Shown here one piece after another: positions 1 through 11,895 of a DNA stretch of 39,931 bases (positions within the stretch are counted from its first letter, which is position 1; every line of letters starts with the position of its first letter). The position numbers and the translations under genes were made by a program. The notes beneath the pieces were generated by a model. It did not search any database and had not been told where the DNA came from. It saw only the letters and a list, made by a program, of their open reading frames with translations. Source of the DNA: Chara braunii. Lineage: Eukaryota > Streptophyta > Charophyceae > Charales > Characeae. The stretch is taken from assembly GCA_003427395.1 (NCBI GenBank), contig BFEA01000360.1:620174-660104 (forward strand), written 5' to 3'.

Positions 1-30
1 AAAGAAGAAGTGGGGATGATAATGCATGAC

Positions 31-93
31 AAGAAGAAGAAGAAGAAGAAGAAGAAGAAGAAGAAGAAGAAGAAGAAGAAGAAGAAGAAGAAA
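31..93. repeat. (AAG)n microsatellite, left flank of element A
   Basis: An uninterrupted run of 21 AAG triplets. A shorter, impure AAG run follows at about 122-146, and the LTR of element A starts at 161. A similar (AAG)n run lies just outside the other end of element A (36214-36288), and each A LTR contains another. The long Lys-only or Phe-only reading frames here are products of the repeat and not genes. Confidence 0.95.
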
Positions 94-268
94 CGAAAAA
101 TTAGCGCAAACATTTTTTTAGAGGAAGAAGAAGAAGAAGAAAAAGAATTATTAGGGCAGTTGTTACGATCCTGGTCATTCCCAAGTGCAAATTCACAATG
201 AAAGACAATGTCACCCAATTGCGAAAGAAATGAAAGCACTTGCAAGAGATAAAGACCGGAGGAGAGAG

Positions 269-315
269 AAAGAAGAAGAAGAAGAAGAAGAAGAAGAAGA
301 AGAAGAAGAAGAAGA
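269..315. repeat. (AAG)n microsatellite inside LTR A
   Basis: A pure AAG-type run of about 47 bases in the 3' LTR of element A. The 5' LTR carries a matching run of similar length at about 34865-34911, so the repeat is an inherited part of the LTR and not part of the insertion site. Confidence 0.9.
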
Positions 316-588
316 TATGCACCAGCAAGACCAATGACAATTCCCCCCTTCTCTCTCCACCTTCCTCCTCCTCCTTCACTTCGCCAATCTTATTCTTCTC
401 CCAACAATAATAATAACAATGAATGGATGAACCAGAATCAATATCCGAAGTTCCCTCTTACTGCTGACTCAACTCAACAACAACAACAACAACAACAAGT
501 GCACCATAGCTATGGCTTCCCTCCTTCAGCCTCCTCTCTCATGCATAGGCTATGGTAGACTAATGAGGGCCCTGCCCTCCTGTCAAAA

Positions 589-699
589 GACAACCCAAAG
601 CAGCTATGGTGCTGCGCTGATGTCCAAAGGACAACCCAGAGCAGCTATGGTGCTGCGTTGATGTCCAAAGGACAACCCAGAGCAGCTATGCCGCTGCTG
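589..699. repeat. 41-bp tandem repeat in LTR A
   Basis: Units run 589-629 and 630-670, with a partial third from 671. Each unit begins GACAACCCA and holds AGCAGCTATGGTGCTGCG. The same array is present in the other LTR from about 35187, so it predates this insertion. Confidence 0.88.
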
Positions 700-1599
700 A
701 CTGGTCCTCCATGCCTGACTCTGCCTCGAGCTTCCTTGTTGCGGCACTACCCCAACTGGGGCCTTCCCGATGCAGCGTCCAACAAGGTGATGAAGATGGT
801 GTCTACCATAGCCAGGTAAGTGCCTTGCCACTCTCCTCCTTCGCCCCCTTCTTCCTCCTCCTCAAACTGGACTGCTCATAGCCAGTCTGAGCTCCAGCTG
901 CCCTTCACCTCCAAGCAGTGTTGTACCAGTCCTGCGCTGTGCTCCAGCAGCATGTCGCCAATCCTTGCATACTGCAAACGAGGAGGAGCCACTTGCTCCT
1001 CCGAAAGATATAGCGGCCTACTAGCCTCTTGGGCGGTGACTTCCTAGGCCGAGGGGCCTCCCAGCAACCGGTACCTCCTCCCTTTCGGAGGGAAACATCA
1101 TTGCAGGCTCTGCTAACCTCCGGACAGGACCTAGACCCGGGCTACTTGGACTGGTACCGGCCTACCTCTAACCTACTGCTACTGGGCCTCTAAAAATGCC
1201 AACTTTTTGTCTTCTTCTGCTCGGCCTCTAGTACCCAACACTTCTACCACTTCTTCAGTGGTACCGGCCTACCTGCTACTTGAGTGTTTTTCCCCTCTGC
1301 TTTAAGCGCCGCGGGCCTACCCCCGCTACTCGAGTGTTTTTCCCCCTGCAACCCTTCACAGTCACGGCCACAGGTAAGTATCGGCCCTACGGGGCCTTGC
1401 AACCAACAAGTACCCTTGCGGGTCACACACACACTCAACGGACAAGCACTAAGACAGGCATGCAAACCAGCAAGCACGCACACACACACACACATGGAAA
1501 TCATAGCAGAATGCGGGAATTTCAGGAAGGCATTCATTCCAGCGGCAAATCCCAGAAATCAGCAGTGTTCTCAGTCTGTGTTTTTGGCAGATCATTACA

Positions 1600-1615
1600 C
1601 TACCCCCCTCTCAAG
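1600..1615 (-). other. Polypurine tract of element A
   Basis: On the element's strand this reads CTTGAGAGGGGGGTAG and abuts the first base (TG) of the 3' LTR. This is where the plus-strand primer of an LTR retrotransposon lies. It fixes both the LTR boundary and the minus-strand orientation. Confidence 0.85.
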
Positions 1616-1640
1616 AGTGAGGTCCCTTCGAGCAAGTAAC

Positions 1641-1865
1641 TCATTCAGAGTTGGCGCAAAATGCATCATAGGAGTAAATAATAAAGAGAGACTTAGTAAG
1701 TCCGTGGGGAGTCATTTTTGCAACAAATTTAGCAGTTTGTCCCTCAGCGATCTGTCGTTCATAAGCGTTCACAACACGGGGAGCATTCTTTAGCAACTCT
1801 TTTCGGTCGATCCAGAAGAATTCAGTCAACGCGTGATAGAGGAAGTGAACCTTGTACTGTTTGTT
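1641..1865 (-). pseudogene. Element A: C-terminal chromodomain remnant
   Basis: This is the last open segment of pol before the polypurine tract. The translated pattern VHFLYHALTEFFWIDRKELL, followed by a helix ending near NAYERQI, fits the second half of a chromodomain (beta strand, the aromatic TEFFWI block, then a C-terminal helix). It is frameshifted against the preceding integrase segment at about 1860, so the first half of the fold lies in another frame and is hard to follow. Chromodomains at the integrase C-terminus define chromoviruses and are thought to guide integration to marked chromatin. The assignment rests on pattern and position, so confidence is moderate. Confidence 0.6.
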
Positions 1866-3062
1866 CCTCGCTCTTCCCTCGTGAGAAACGATTCATGGCC
1901 GCCGTCGATAGAGCGAGGTATCATAGGATCTCGGAAGGGAAAAGTCTCATCATCAATGTGTGGGAACAGTTTGGACGCATGAAAGACCGGATACGTGCGC
2001 AGATGAGGAGGCACGTCAATCACATATGAAGGACCAAAATCATCCCCAATCATCTTCAGAATTTGCCAAGGGCCATAGTACAATGGAAGAAGCTTTCGTG
2101 ATACGCCCTCTTCATCAGAAAACTCAGACATTTTGACCCAAACATAATCCCCTACTTTGAATTTTGCTTTTTTGCGCAACTTGTTAGCATGTTTGATCAT
2201 GGCATGCTGGCGCTTGTTCATGGCTGCAATAACAACTTTGAGCAAGCGTGCGTACTTGCCATTGTAGCCAGGCATGCCGGGCATCAGACCAGGTGATCGT
2301 TCGGGGAACAGATAGGAGAGGGGATTACGCATCGGCCATCCGTATTGCAACTGGTTTGGTGTCACACCAGTTGCAGAGTGAATGAAGTTGTTGTACAGTC
2401 CCTTCACTTAGCGCAACTCCTTGTCCCACGTGTTCTGATCTGGAACAATCAATGCGCGAAGTAGTTGGATGACAGTCTGGTTGATCTCCTCAGTCAGTCC
2501 ATTGGCTTCGGGGTGTCGGCAGAAGTCTTGTTGAATTTAATATCGTAGATCTGAGAAGTGAAGTCCTTCCAATCTTTACTAATGAATCGGGTGTCCCGAT
2601 CACTTACAATGGTTTTTGGTTGGCCATACTGCAGAATATACTGTTGATGGAACTCTTCGATGACAAGCTCAGTTGGGGCATGGGGAGGAAAAGGAATCAG
2701 ATTCAGAAATTTGGAGAAACGATCCACTATGACCATGACTTGTGAATTCCCGCTTCACTCACCTTTCCCATGTCCGTGAAGTCAATGGAAATCGACTCAC
2801 CAGGTCCATCAGGAATGGGGAGGGGTCTCAACAGGCCATAAGGCTTATGCCTGTGGACCTTGGTTCTTTGACATACTTGACATTCGGCGATGAATTTCTG
2901 AGCAGATCCTTTCATTCCTCTCCAATCAAACTGCTGGAGAAGACTTCCATAAGTCTTCTCAAAGCCAAAATGTCCACTCCGACCATATGCCAAATCCAAG
3001 AAGTGAGTCCGGAGAGGCGCATGGTTGGGTACACACAAGCAGTCAAACCTTACCATACCGGC
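1826..3062 (-). pseudogene. Element A: integrase (frameshifted)
   Basis: Three consecutive pieces in different frames make up one integrase. The first (from about 3062) has the H2C2 zinc-binding pattern, with a His in GHFGFEKTYG and Cys in ECQVCQRTK, and the first catalytic Asp in SIDFTDMG. The second has the next Asp in IVSDRDTRF. After a one-base shift near 2515 the pattern HPEANGLTEEINQT supplies the catalytic Glu. A TAA stop lies near 2408, and the open segment that follows (2407-1826) carries the C-terminal domain with YYGPWQI. Further shifts lie near 2738 and 3060. All DDE residues can be located, but the frame is broken at least three times, so no functional protein could be made from this copy. 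Confidence 0.9.
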
Positions 3063-4570
3063 GGAATACAAGACCCTCGCATTCATGAAAATAAGGCTGA
3101 CTGCTAGGGTCAGCCTTGAGCTGCTCAAGGATGGGACTAAGGTCCGAATCCTTGGTGGTGTGTTCGACCAGATCCTCCTTCAGTTTCCTTCGGAGGTCAT
3201 ACGAACCCACAAGGCAAGTCAAAAACTCAGGATGGCGTGACAGAGCATCAGCAACACGGTTATAACAGCCTTTCTTGTGTTTCAACTCAAAACTATAGAC
3301 ATCAATGTCATGCAGCCAGCGGATCAGTGTAGGAGAGAGATCAGTTTGTGTTCGAATCCACTGCAAGGTCTGATGATCTGAGTAGACCTTGAAGTGACGA
3401 CCCAAGAGGTAGTGCTTCTAATGTGTGAGTGCCTCGCGCAGGGCGTAGAGCTCACACATATATGTGGAAGTAGCTACCTTGTGGCTGGGCATGCGTTTGT
3501 TGTAATACTCGAGCAGACGCAGGCCATCACCATCATCTTGTTGCAGCACTGCACCAATCCCAAACTGGCCCGTGTCCGTAGTGACTACGAATGTGAGGTT
3601 GGGATCTGCAATGCGGTGCACAGGATGACTCACCAATGCCTCTTTCAAGGCTTGGAACGCAGTTTCACATTTCTCACACCACGCATAGGCAACATTCTTA
3701 CTTGTTAGTCTTGAGAGTGGGTGAGCAATGACAGAAAATTTGGGCACAAACTTATGATAATATGAGGCCAGACCAAGAAAAGAACGCAGTTCGCGTACGT
3801 TCACTGGTTGAGGCCACTTTCGGATGACCTCAACCTTGGTTGCCTCCGGCTCAAGGCCGTTTGCAGACAACCGGTGCCCAAGATAGATGACGCTGTCCCT
3901 TCCAAACTCAGATTTCTCTAAGTTGAGGTGCAGTTGCGCCTCCTTGAGGACTTGCAAGACCTTCTCAAGGTGCTTGACGTGCTCTTCCATGGACTTGCTG
4001 AAGATCAAGATATCGTCAAGGTACACAACAACAAACCTGTTGAGTTCATGGCGAAGTACCTTGTCCATGAGGCTCTGAAATGTGGCCGGTGCATTCGTAA
4101 GACCAAAGGGCATAACGATGAATTCGTACAACCCATCGCGTGTTTTGAATGCAGTTTGTGCTGGTCACTCGGATCAACTTCAATCTGGTGGTAACCAGAC
4201 TTGAGGTCGATTTTGAAGAAGACCTTGCACCCACCTGTCGCATCTAGCAGATCATCTATACGAGGCAAGGGATACGCGTTCTTTCGGGTGATACGGTTTA
4301 GGCCATGATAGTCAATGCACATCCGGAGTTTGCCTCCTTTCTTCGGCACAAACAGGACAGGTGCGCCGAACTCAGACTCACTAGGCCTAATTCATCCACG
4401 GTCGATCATGTCATCAATCTGCCTCCTCAACTCCTCCAACTCGCCTTGTCCCATACGGTAGACGCAACCCTTTGGAGGAACACTCCTTTCTATTATCTCG
4501 ATCTTGTGTTTGACCGGACGCTCGGGAACTTCACGAGGTTTGGCCAAAACTTCAGGGATCGATCTAATAG
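3043..4570 (-). pseudogene. Element A: reverse transcriptase and RNase H (broken)
   Basis: RT starts near 4570 with a region leading to VPPKGCVYRM. A TGA replaces the expected Trp before [18 protein letters not shown] (near 4390). The fingers and palm follow ([20 protein letters not shown], then [21 protein letters not shown]). A one-base deletion near 4150 separates this from the next segment, which has [13 protein letters not shown] and the catalytic [11 protein letters not shown] (4131-3418). RNase H begins around VTTDTGQFGIGAVLQQ and is split by a TAG at about 3418. It continues as YSDHQTLQWIRTQ and ends with NRVADALSRH, the usual tether before integrase. The family is clear Ty3/gypsy. 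The YLDD motif is intact, but the reading frame is not. Confidence 0.93.
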
Positions 4571-4741
4571 ACGGCGAATGTTTGTTGGGACTTCCGAGGG
4601 AGGATCATCCTCATCAGGAGAAAGAAAATCAGATCGAGAATTTACAGCAATTACAATTGGATTTGAAGTCTTGGATCAGAAGTAGAAGGATTATTCACAG
4701 TAGAAGTAGATGAAACAGAAGTAGAGGTGGTAGAAGTAGAA

Positions 4742-5545
4742 TTACTTACCGAGGTAGAAAATGCAGCAAAAAGTAGAAGGCACATGGAGAGGCTTTATAA
4801 GAGCTACATGTATGTGCTCAACTTCCTTGCGCCTGCGCACTGATTTGCAGAATTTAGTTGCACTTAAAAGAGTCACAGGGGACTCGTGCATCTCGTCCAA
4901 TAGAACGGTACGCTCGTTCCCCTTGGCGTCACGCACCACAAACTGATTGTCCGCCCACGTGGTCCTTAGGCAATGAGCCTTTAACCAGCCCAAGCCAATG
5001 ACCACGTCGAACGGACACTTGTCCATGACATAAAAGTTGANCTCATGTGTNNCAGTGTGGTNNTTGTCAAAGGTGACNCGCACACCTTTGACAACATGTG
5101 TGGAGGTGACAACCTCTTGGTTGCCCACCTGGGTCTGACAAGGGTTCTGCAATTCCACTTGCTTCATTCCCAGGCCCGTCTTACGAATCCCGTTAGGAGA
5201 AAAAAAATTGGTGGTTGAACCACTATCAATCACCATACGGATGTATCAGCGGTTAATGAGCAGTTTAAAGAAGGTTAGCTCCACACTCCCTTGAACACGG
5301 TGTTGCTGCTTGAGCTGCAACCAATGTTCCAGGTGAGCGTGAAAGTCAACTTCCTTAGACTCCTCCCAAGGCTCAGTGTATAGCACATGAACTGTAGCAG
5401 CCTTGGATTCAGCGTCGTTCCTGGCTTCAGGGGCAGGCTGTTGATTAGATTCAGACTCCTTGGAGGGGCCTGCAACTGACGCTTCAGCTTCCCTCATTGT
5501 AGAGAGTGTTGATGACTCTTCTACGCACTTCGCCTGTTTCCCTGC
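4742..5545 (-). pseudogene. Element A: gag-pol linker and aspartic protease (broken)
   Basis: The retropepsin active site reads MVIDSGSTTNFFSPNG near 5236-5190. About 75 residues later comes the FDVVIGLGWL pattern that closes this family's fold. A TGA lies seven codons' distance upstream of the active site (near 5243), and the frame shifts against gag at about 5540. The N-terminal stretch (about 5245-5540) is acidic and low-complexity and looks like a linker. Six N bases cluster at 5041-5078, so part of the substrate flap cannot be read. Protease would cut the Gag-Pol polyprotein. The segment 4570-4742 upstream of RT is low-complexity and not well conserved. Confidence 0.85.
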
Positions 5546-6536
5546 AGACGATAACACTCCTGCACAACATGCCCGGACTTTTGACAATGCAAGCATATGT
5601 GCAGTTTGGATCTTCTTTCCCATTCTTTTTGACTGATGCGGAGGGCTTCCCAAGGCTTGGTACAAGCGTCCTCCGGTTTCTCAGGGATCTTCGCATTCTT
5701 GGGGAGGTGTGCAATAGTTCCCCTACCCGAACCACGGTTAGGCCCCTTAGTTGAAGCAGTCTTTTTGAAAGCATTAAGTTTTTCATCTTCGTTCACGTCA
5801 GACTCAATGGCTGATGTAGAACAACCCATATCAGAGTTCGGCTCTAGATCGTTATCTAGAGACAGATCATCCGCGTAGGACTGATCTTCAGCCTCCCGAT
5901 GTTCATGCAGGGCAAACTGGTTGCTGCTTCCATACCGCTTGAATTGTGGTTTTCCACTTGCAGCGGGCGCCTTCTTACGCCTGGCGAGGGCCTTGGCCTC
6001 TAGGTTGACTAGATCCGTCATGAGCTCTCGCCAGGTGGTATGGTCTTTGAGTGCTAACAGGGAGAGGTATTCTTTAGGGGCCACTCCCATGACTACACCC
6101 ATGCAAGACACGTCGGCCATTCCCAGGTCTGGAGTGGTGAACAGACCAGTCAAGTGTTGTTCCAAAGCCTGCATGGAGGACCTCCATGTTTGGCCCTTAC
6201 GGGCCTCAAGCTTCAGCCTTGCCTTGAGCGCAACATGCTTATCTTGGTACCGTGTGATGAGAAGGTCCTCAAGGGTGCGTACAGGGGTTACCTTCAGCCA
6301 CTCAGTCAGGTCAATTCTTTCATAACTTGCAGCAATAGCTTGGAGCTCAATGTGATTCCGTACGGCGGGCTCAGTATTAGTGCCCATGATCACGCTTCGG
6401 TCTTCCTGCGGTGTCCGCATAACCTCGAAGTATGACCGCATGGAACTAATCCAAGAGGTGATATCCGCTTTCCCGTCGTACTTGGACGGCAAAGTGGCCG
6501 CCCGCTTGTCCACTACGGGACCGCTGTACTGTACGC
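5521..6536 (-). pseudogene. Element A: gag, C-terminal part, cut by element B
   Basis: An open frame enters from the element B junction at 6536 and runs to a stop at 5521. The first part resembles a retrotransposon capsid (helical, with WISSMRSYFEVM and a later WRSSMQALEQHLTGLF). The end carries a CCHC zinc knuckle, CLHCQKSGHVVQEC, that would bind RNA. The frame at 6536 matches the frame of the N-terminal part at 32553 once one copy of the 4-bp target duplication is discounted. The stop follows a frameshift in a short purine stretch (near 5540), after which the other frame leads on to protease. That could be decay or the normal gag-pol frameshift, and I cannot tell which. Confidence 0.9.
6533..6536. 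repeat. Target site duplication of element B, left copy
   Basis: ACGC immediately precedes the TG of the left LTR. The same four bases follow the CA of the right LTR (32553-32556). A 4-6 bp duplication is expected from retroviral-type integration, and discounting one copy restores frame in the gag of element A. Confidence 0.85.
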
Positions 6537-7027
6537 TGTCGCATTTTTTTCCAGTCGGACTGCTTCAGGCGACCGGAAAGCCAACAGGCTGTCACGCAGG
6601 ATTTTGTTGTAGATTGCAATAAATAAAATAAATTAAATAATGCAAATCCCTTCCTGTTGTGTGCGTCCGGCTTCGAGCGAGACCCTTCAATTGCGGTCTT
6701 CGCCGGTCCCCGGTCTTAGGAATCTTTTATTTTGATTCGGAACAGCTGAGAATCATGCAAATAATAATCATAAAAATTATGGAGTGCTATGCATGCATCA
6801 ATTGTGACAATCTGATTTTGATAACTGTGACATAACCTTTAGAGAAATGCAATCATCAAGTATGGCAATGCAAGAAGCAAGACTGACTGACTCAAGCAAT
6901 GGCAAAGCAAAATCAGGTGAGGGAGGAATGAGAACTCATAATAGCCTCAGAAAGTACACATGTGGAGAACATGACCAGCACCAGTCAAGAGTCCTCACTC
7001 ATCCCTCTAAATCTCACACTCAGTTTC

Positions 7028-7600
7028 TCACTTTGTTGTGTGTTTCTTGTGCCTCGAGCCATGTCCCCGTACTTCCCGAGTTAGTGGCCTTTGAATGTAT
7101 AGCCACCTGAAACCTACTAGTTCCGAGCACTTCCATCCAAGTCCCATGATGCGGAAGTCAACCATGGCACAAAACTCCTCCCATAGTGTAGGAAGATATG
7201 GCTGAGAGAAAATCCCCCGTCTGAGATGCAGGAACTCGGAAGGTTTGGTTACTGCCTCGTAGTCTATCACTGCAGGAGAAATGTACCTCTTTGCTAGATC
7301 TACCAGGTAGCCCCAGCTAGAGCCATTTGTAAGGTGATAAGGGACTGGAGGTTTGGGGTAGTCTGTAAAGAGCTTGGGGCCAAAGTTGTAGACAAACTTC
7401 GAGTCCCTTTCGAGTCTCTCAGCTTTCCATTGCACAAACTTAGCTGCTGCCACCCAAACAGCGTCAAAGTGCGGGTGTGTCTCATTCCCTTTCTTCAGAT
7501 ATACCCGCAGGTCCCTGATTGTACCTCCTGCAAATTTTGTAAGAACAACGAAGATTGACAGATCTTCGCGCTTGAAGTCGTCAATCTTGACTTGAAGCCG
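7028..7600 (-). pseudogene. LTR-B ORF c, 3' LTR copy (accessory domain, frameshifted)
   Basis: Copy of the 182-residue frame at 26055-26603. The C-terminal part is intact and longer than in the other LTR, because codon TGG here corresponds to the TGA that ends the 5' LTR copy. The frame therefore runs on to 7028. The N-terminal part is lost by a 20-bp tandem duplication (7572-7591 and 7592-7611), which shifts the frame and brings a TGA into phase at 7601-7603. No ATG remains in frame upstream of the shared core VVLTKFAGGTIRDLRVYLKK. The function of this domain is unknown. Confidence 0.75.
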
Positions 7601-7845
7601 TCAATCTTGACATAACTCTATGGGAAACTTTCCTTTGAGGCTACCTGATTAAGGTTGTCAAGGACCGACTGGTCAACTGAGATTGGACTCATTTCTCTCA
7701 TGTGCTTGGGCAGACAGTTAATCCGTGCTGGTGAGGATGACGTTGGCTTTAACAGACCGGTGCTTGTAAGAAGTCAACACTGCGGTTGTTCGCTGAATGG
7801 ACAACCTTTATTGCAGGCCTGACGAATCCTGGATGACGTCTGAGT

Positions 7846-7978
7846 ACTGTTTGAGTGTCGCATGCATACCATTTGTACGTTGTTTGAACAATATCTGAAT
7901 GTTGCCTGAATGTTATCTGAATTGTTGCTTGAATGTTATCCGAATGCTGTTTGAATGTTATCTGAATGTTGTTTGAGG
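7846..7978. repeat. Degenerate minisatellite in LTR B
   Basis: Repeated variants of TTTGAATGTTATCTGAATGTTG over roughly 130 bp. A looser set of AACACTG-containing repeats follows to about 8300. Both are mirrored in the 5' LTR (about 26745-26880 and onward) and so are part of the LTR. Confidence 0.75.
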
Positions 7979-8466
7979 TCTATTGGAGTAATAAGTCGCC
8001 ATACAGTGGTCGTTCAACGATTGAGTGCAACTGTTGCTGGCCTGCTACTAGCTGACGTCTGAGGTAACGATAAAATACTGGTCGAACACTGATTATATTT
8101 CGTAAGATCATTGACTGAACACTGTTTGGATAGTGATGGAATACTGATCGAACACTGACTGTACACGGATCAATCATTGCCCACTTATTAGCAACACGGT
8201 GTGCTGCCCACTTGACAACGGTGTTGAGCACTAGTCGCTGACAATAACTCTGAGCATAGTCACTATCAACAGTGCCTGGCACAGGGCACTGATAACAACA
8301 TTACGCACAAATCACTGGTAACTACACTGAACAACGCTGGCTGATAACATGACTAAGCCATAAGAGTCATGTGTCGCTTACGGATTAGATACACTGACTG
8401 GTCCTCGGGATTTTCCCGCGTGTCAACTCTGCTATTTTCTACATGCTGTCTACGAGAAGTTCCTTC

Positions 8467-8745
8467 TCATTCACGCCGTTGACCATTGACTGTTTTTCTC
8501 CCCCGATCAACAGTCTCGCCGAAGGAGAGCGTGCTGTGCAGTTTTTCATCAGTTCCGTAGAAATAGACAACATACTCGATAAATGTTTGTTCCCTCACCG
8601 ACTCTAGTGCCTGGCCTCTCATTACCCTCCCATAGTGTAGGGCATTTTTNATGGCATTCTCTTCCCAACCTTCTATTCTGTCCCGGAGTAGTGTGCAGGT
8701 CACTCTCAATAAATCTTCACACCTCGTTTCTCTGCGGAGGCCCAT
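8467..8745 (-). CDS. LTR-B ORF b, 3' LTR copy; unknown small protein
   Basis: A 92-residue frame in the sense direction of element B. Its body contains CTLLRDRIEGWEENA and ends with TFIEYVVYFYGTDEKLHSTL, a pattern more like a folded protein than random translation. One residue is unreadable because of an N at 8650. It lies in the most conserved block between the two LTRs. In the 5' LTR the first codons are lost to a TGA, leaving an 80-residue frame at 27367-27609. I do not recognise the family. It could be an exon, a captured fragment or chance, and since the LTRs are nearly identical here, conservation alone does not prove coding. Confidence 0.35.
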   Translation of the reverse strand: MGLRRETRCEDLLRVTCTLLRDRIEGWEENAXKNALHYGRVMRGQALESVREQTFIEYVVYFYGTDEKLHSTLSFGETVDRGRKTVNGQRRE

Positions 8746-11700
8746 CGCTTTGGAATNGATTGTTCTGCACTCATGGGACTGTCGATTTTGTTAGATTCTC
8801 AGATATTTTTCCTGGCGTGCTTAACCGTTTTGGAATGGTTTGCTGACGCCCGTTTTTCTCGCTGGTTTGAACCTAATAGTGTTCAATACGCCCTGTTGTC
8901 AGCCGTTTCTAGGCCACCGTTTATGTCCTTATACATCGAGAGGGTATTGTTTCCCTACGTAAAACTATCAAAACTGACTCGTGAGGAAATGGCCCACCGT
9001 CGAGGCTCACGAAAGGCAGTCCATTCCACCTCTCACAGCAACAATGAGTGGAGCTTCCGCTCTAGTCCGTTCACAAAGATTGGACTCCTCTAACCTTACA
9101 TCATATAATAACAGATCGGAACGACCACTCCGTTCATACATNGTATCAGCGGTGGAGCTCCGCAGTGGAGCTCAGACCCTAGTTGTCTATCAGTCGTGGG
9201 TGATACAGCGAGGACAAACTACTAAGTTACAGTACGAGACTCACTCATGCATCATGCGCAGTGAAGCAGCACAATTAATTAGAAAATATACTGCAACCCC
9301 TTGACAGCAGACCCATCACGCTCACGTCATAGTGCAACTTCAATTTTTCTCCGTCCGATTCACTATATTTAGCAGGTGAAAACGCCAGGGCTGACTAAAG
9401 AGGCCTAATCACTACTCGAGTTGGAAAGTTGTAGCATGCATTCTTGCCCCGGAAAATCTGAGGAAATCACTGAGGCCTTCTGCTGCGCCCCTCTTCCCGC
9501 TCGACCCACGTCAGGTGGATAGAATGGCTGCCCTGGGTAAAGACTCGGTGCAACTCAGTCTCCATCCAGGAGAAACTTAGCCAACAAGTAGATAACCTTT
9601 TTTAGGACTTGTTGTTTTCTGCCCATTGGACCATACAGTCAAGTCATTTTGCTCAATTACTTGTTTCCACTCATATCACACTTCCAAAGCTGACGCACCC
9701 GATCAAGTTTAGCAACACTCGCAATCGATGCTTATTCATCCTGCTTGCCAACTTTGGCGAACGAGCATTGTCCCATTCTTTTACGAGTAGATGCATAGAT
9801 GTCAATCAAAGGGAAATGACAACTTTTCACATTCACTCGTACTTAGGAGAAACGAACGAGAACCAATCAAGCCACAAGAGGTTTCGTCATCCTGTATTAC
9901 ATCGTGAACGGAACACAACACTTAGCCTCGTCAAGTTACTGAGTAAAGGAAACTCAGGTGCGAGACAATCCCAACATCCTTAGATAATTCCTTGGAAGTG
10001 AGTCCCTCAATCTTGCTAACAATTAAACTGATTATACGTATGCAGGGTTTTCTCTTTGATCAGGGAAACATGAATTATTGTCACAAGCTAAATTATCTAG
10101 TTGTCTGCGTAAATGATTCGCCCTTAAGTCAGGTTCCTCTGTAATACGTTCGATTGCTAATTCTCCGCACACCGCGAGATCCTTTATGACTATTTCGCTC
10201 AACCCTCAAACAGATTATATATATATATATATATATAATGAATATTCAGTCTCGTTGGCACCAATCGGACAAACCAATCAACTTCACGAATCAAAAAAAA
10301 AGGGAAGGGCTAAAGAAGAGAGACATCCGCTCTGTTTAGCATCTTATCTGACGATCCGACCGAGATAATGGTTGAGGATGGTCCAGAGGTCCGTGTTGGC
10401 AGCGTATCAGTTACCAAAAATGGTGATCCTCACCCCCCCTTTTTTGCCTCTCATGATTGCATCTTTTGTGAGTATTCGAAGAGTCAAGGCTTGAGAGAGT
10501 TGACGTTCCTGCAGAGGTCGAACTAACTGCCAAGTAGTGACCTTACCAAAGTCGAACATTCAGTTCAGCAAACTGATTATACCATAGTTGCTGTCACAAA
10601 TTAGCTCATCAGATTAATTTTAGCATAGCTACCAACCAACGCTCATACAAGGACGGTAGGATGAGCAGTCACCAGAGCTTCAAATGAGTGATACCTCCTC
10701 CCTCTTCTGAGGTTGTCAGCCCATCGTACACTCTCCCCGTCTAAGTAAGCGCTGGTCATATTAACACCTCTTTTACAAGTGTTTCGTTCGGGCTGAACTC
10801 AACTAGGCACGCTTAGGAAGGCTGGCGTCAACACATCTGGCTCTTCGCAAAACACTCTCTTAGACGGCCGTCACCTCGCGGCTCTCCTAACTCAGCCTTA
10901 GGCGTCACAACGAGAGCCCAACTACATATGCACATAGCCCACACTGGAACTCTCTGGCGCCCTGTTCTGAATACTCAGGCTGCACTGATCCACAAGAGTG
11001 TATCAAGAAAGGGGCTCGAAATAGGCTGTATTCAGCCTATGCAAGAAGTCACTCACGTCAATCGCGTAATGACTATCAGTCACTAAATGCGACCAGATCT
11101 TCGTGATGCGCTGGCGAGGCGTGAGAGCTTCCGCTTGAGTCGCACACTGCCATTATGGAGAGGCAGGAAAAGCGTGTGTTACATCTCTCGAATCAGTGTC
11201 AGTGTGTCAACATCCTCCGCTTGAGCGAGGTGCGAGTGGTTCCCCCGTTGTCGTCAATCAGTCTTCTCCCTCACACATAGTCTCCCCCTCTCGCCCTCTC
11301 GCACGCGTCCCTCTTGCAGCCTAGTCCCTTCACACCTGTAGCGACCCAAACTCTCAGACTATGGTGTACGGTTCAGCCCTGTTACAAGGGTCTGAGACTT
11401 TTCTCTCCAAAACACACATGCATGTTCGCCAGCTTAACGCGCGAGAGAGGGGTCAGCAACCACCTCTAGCATTGACCCTTCTCATGTGCACTTCAACTCA
11501 GTTATCCGCGACCAAGCTAAGACCCTCAGTCACCCAGCAGGAATGAGCATCGGTCGAAGGAGTGGAGAAGCAATTGATGTCAATTGCGGTGGGTATGCTC
11601 ATGCCCAGCTGGCTCGCGCCACTCTCTCCCTCGTTGACCTTTCCTTACTCTGCCCCGTGCCTTTTCCTTCTTGTGCAGTGCCACGTGTAGACCGTGCACG

Positions 11701-11895
11701 CGTGTAACCACCTCATGCTTTTTCGTCTCTCCACAACTCGCCCACACTTGTTGACTTTCGCGCGCCTTCTCTCCCACTCACCGCTTGTTACGATCACACA
11801 CCTCTCCTTCCTTTGCCTCCCGCCTTTTCTGTCCCCCGCCCTCTGGGACTCTGCTGTCGCGAGATGGCTTCGGGCCCGCCTTCCACAGGTTGTGC

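Larger units (their letters stand above)
161..1599 (-). mobile_element. 3' LTR of element A
   Basis: Long direct match to 34754-36199. On the plus strand it runs from TGTTACGATCC to ATCATTACA, so on the element's strand it starts TGTAATG and ends CGTAACA. The boundaries are supported on the inner side by the polypurine tract here and by the PBS at the other copy. Inside are an (AAG)n run (269-315), a (CAA)n run near 470-497, a 41-bp tandem repeat (589-699), a partly duplicated block near 1267-1350 and a short (CA)n run near 1478-1494. Reading frames here, such as a Gln-rich one at 334-558, come from these repeats and match no family I recognise. Confidence 0.93.

Noticed and set aside
334-558. 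Gln-rich ORF in LTR A
   Set aside because: It is made by (CAA)n and other simple repeats. Presence in both LTRs is expected from LTR replication.
7846-8300. CRISPR-like repeat array
   Set aside because: Units are degenerate and head to tail without unique spacers, and the context is a eukaryotic retrotransposon.
8981-9304. Plus-strand 107-residue frame preserved in both B LTRs
   Set aside because: It lies in the near-identical block where every frame is preserved, runs against the element, and has no domain pattern.
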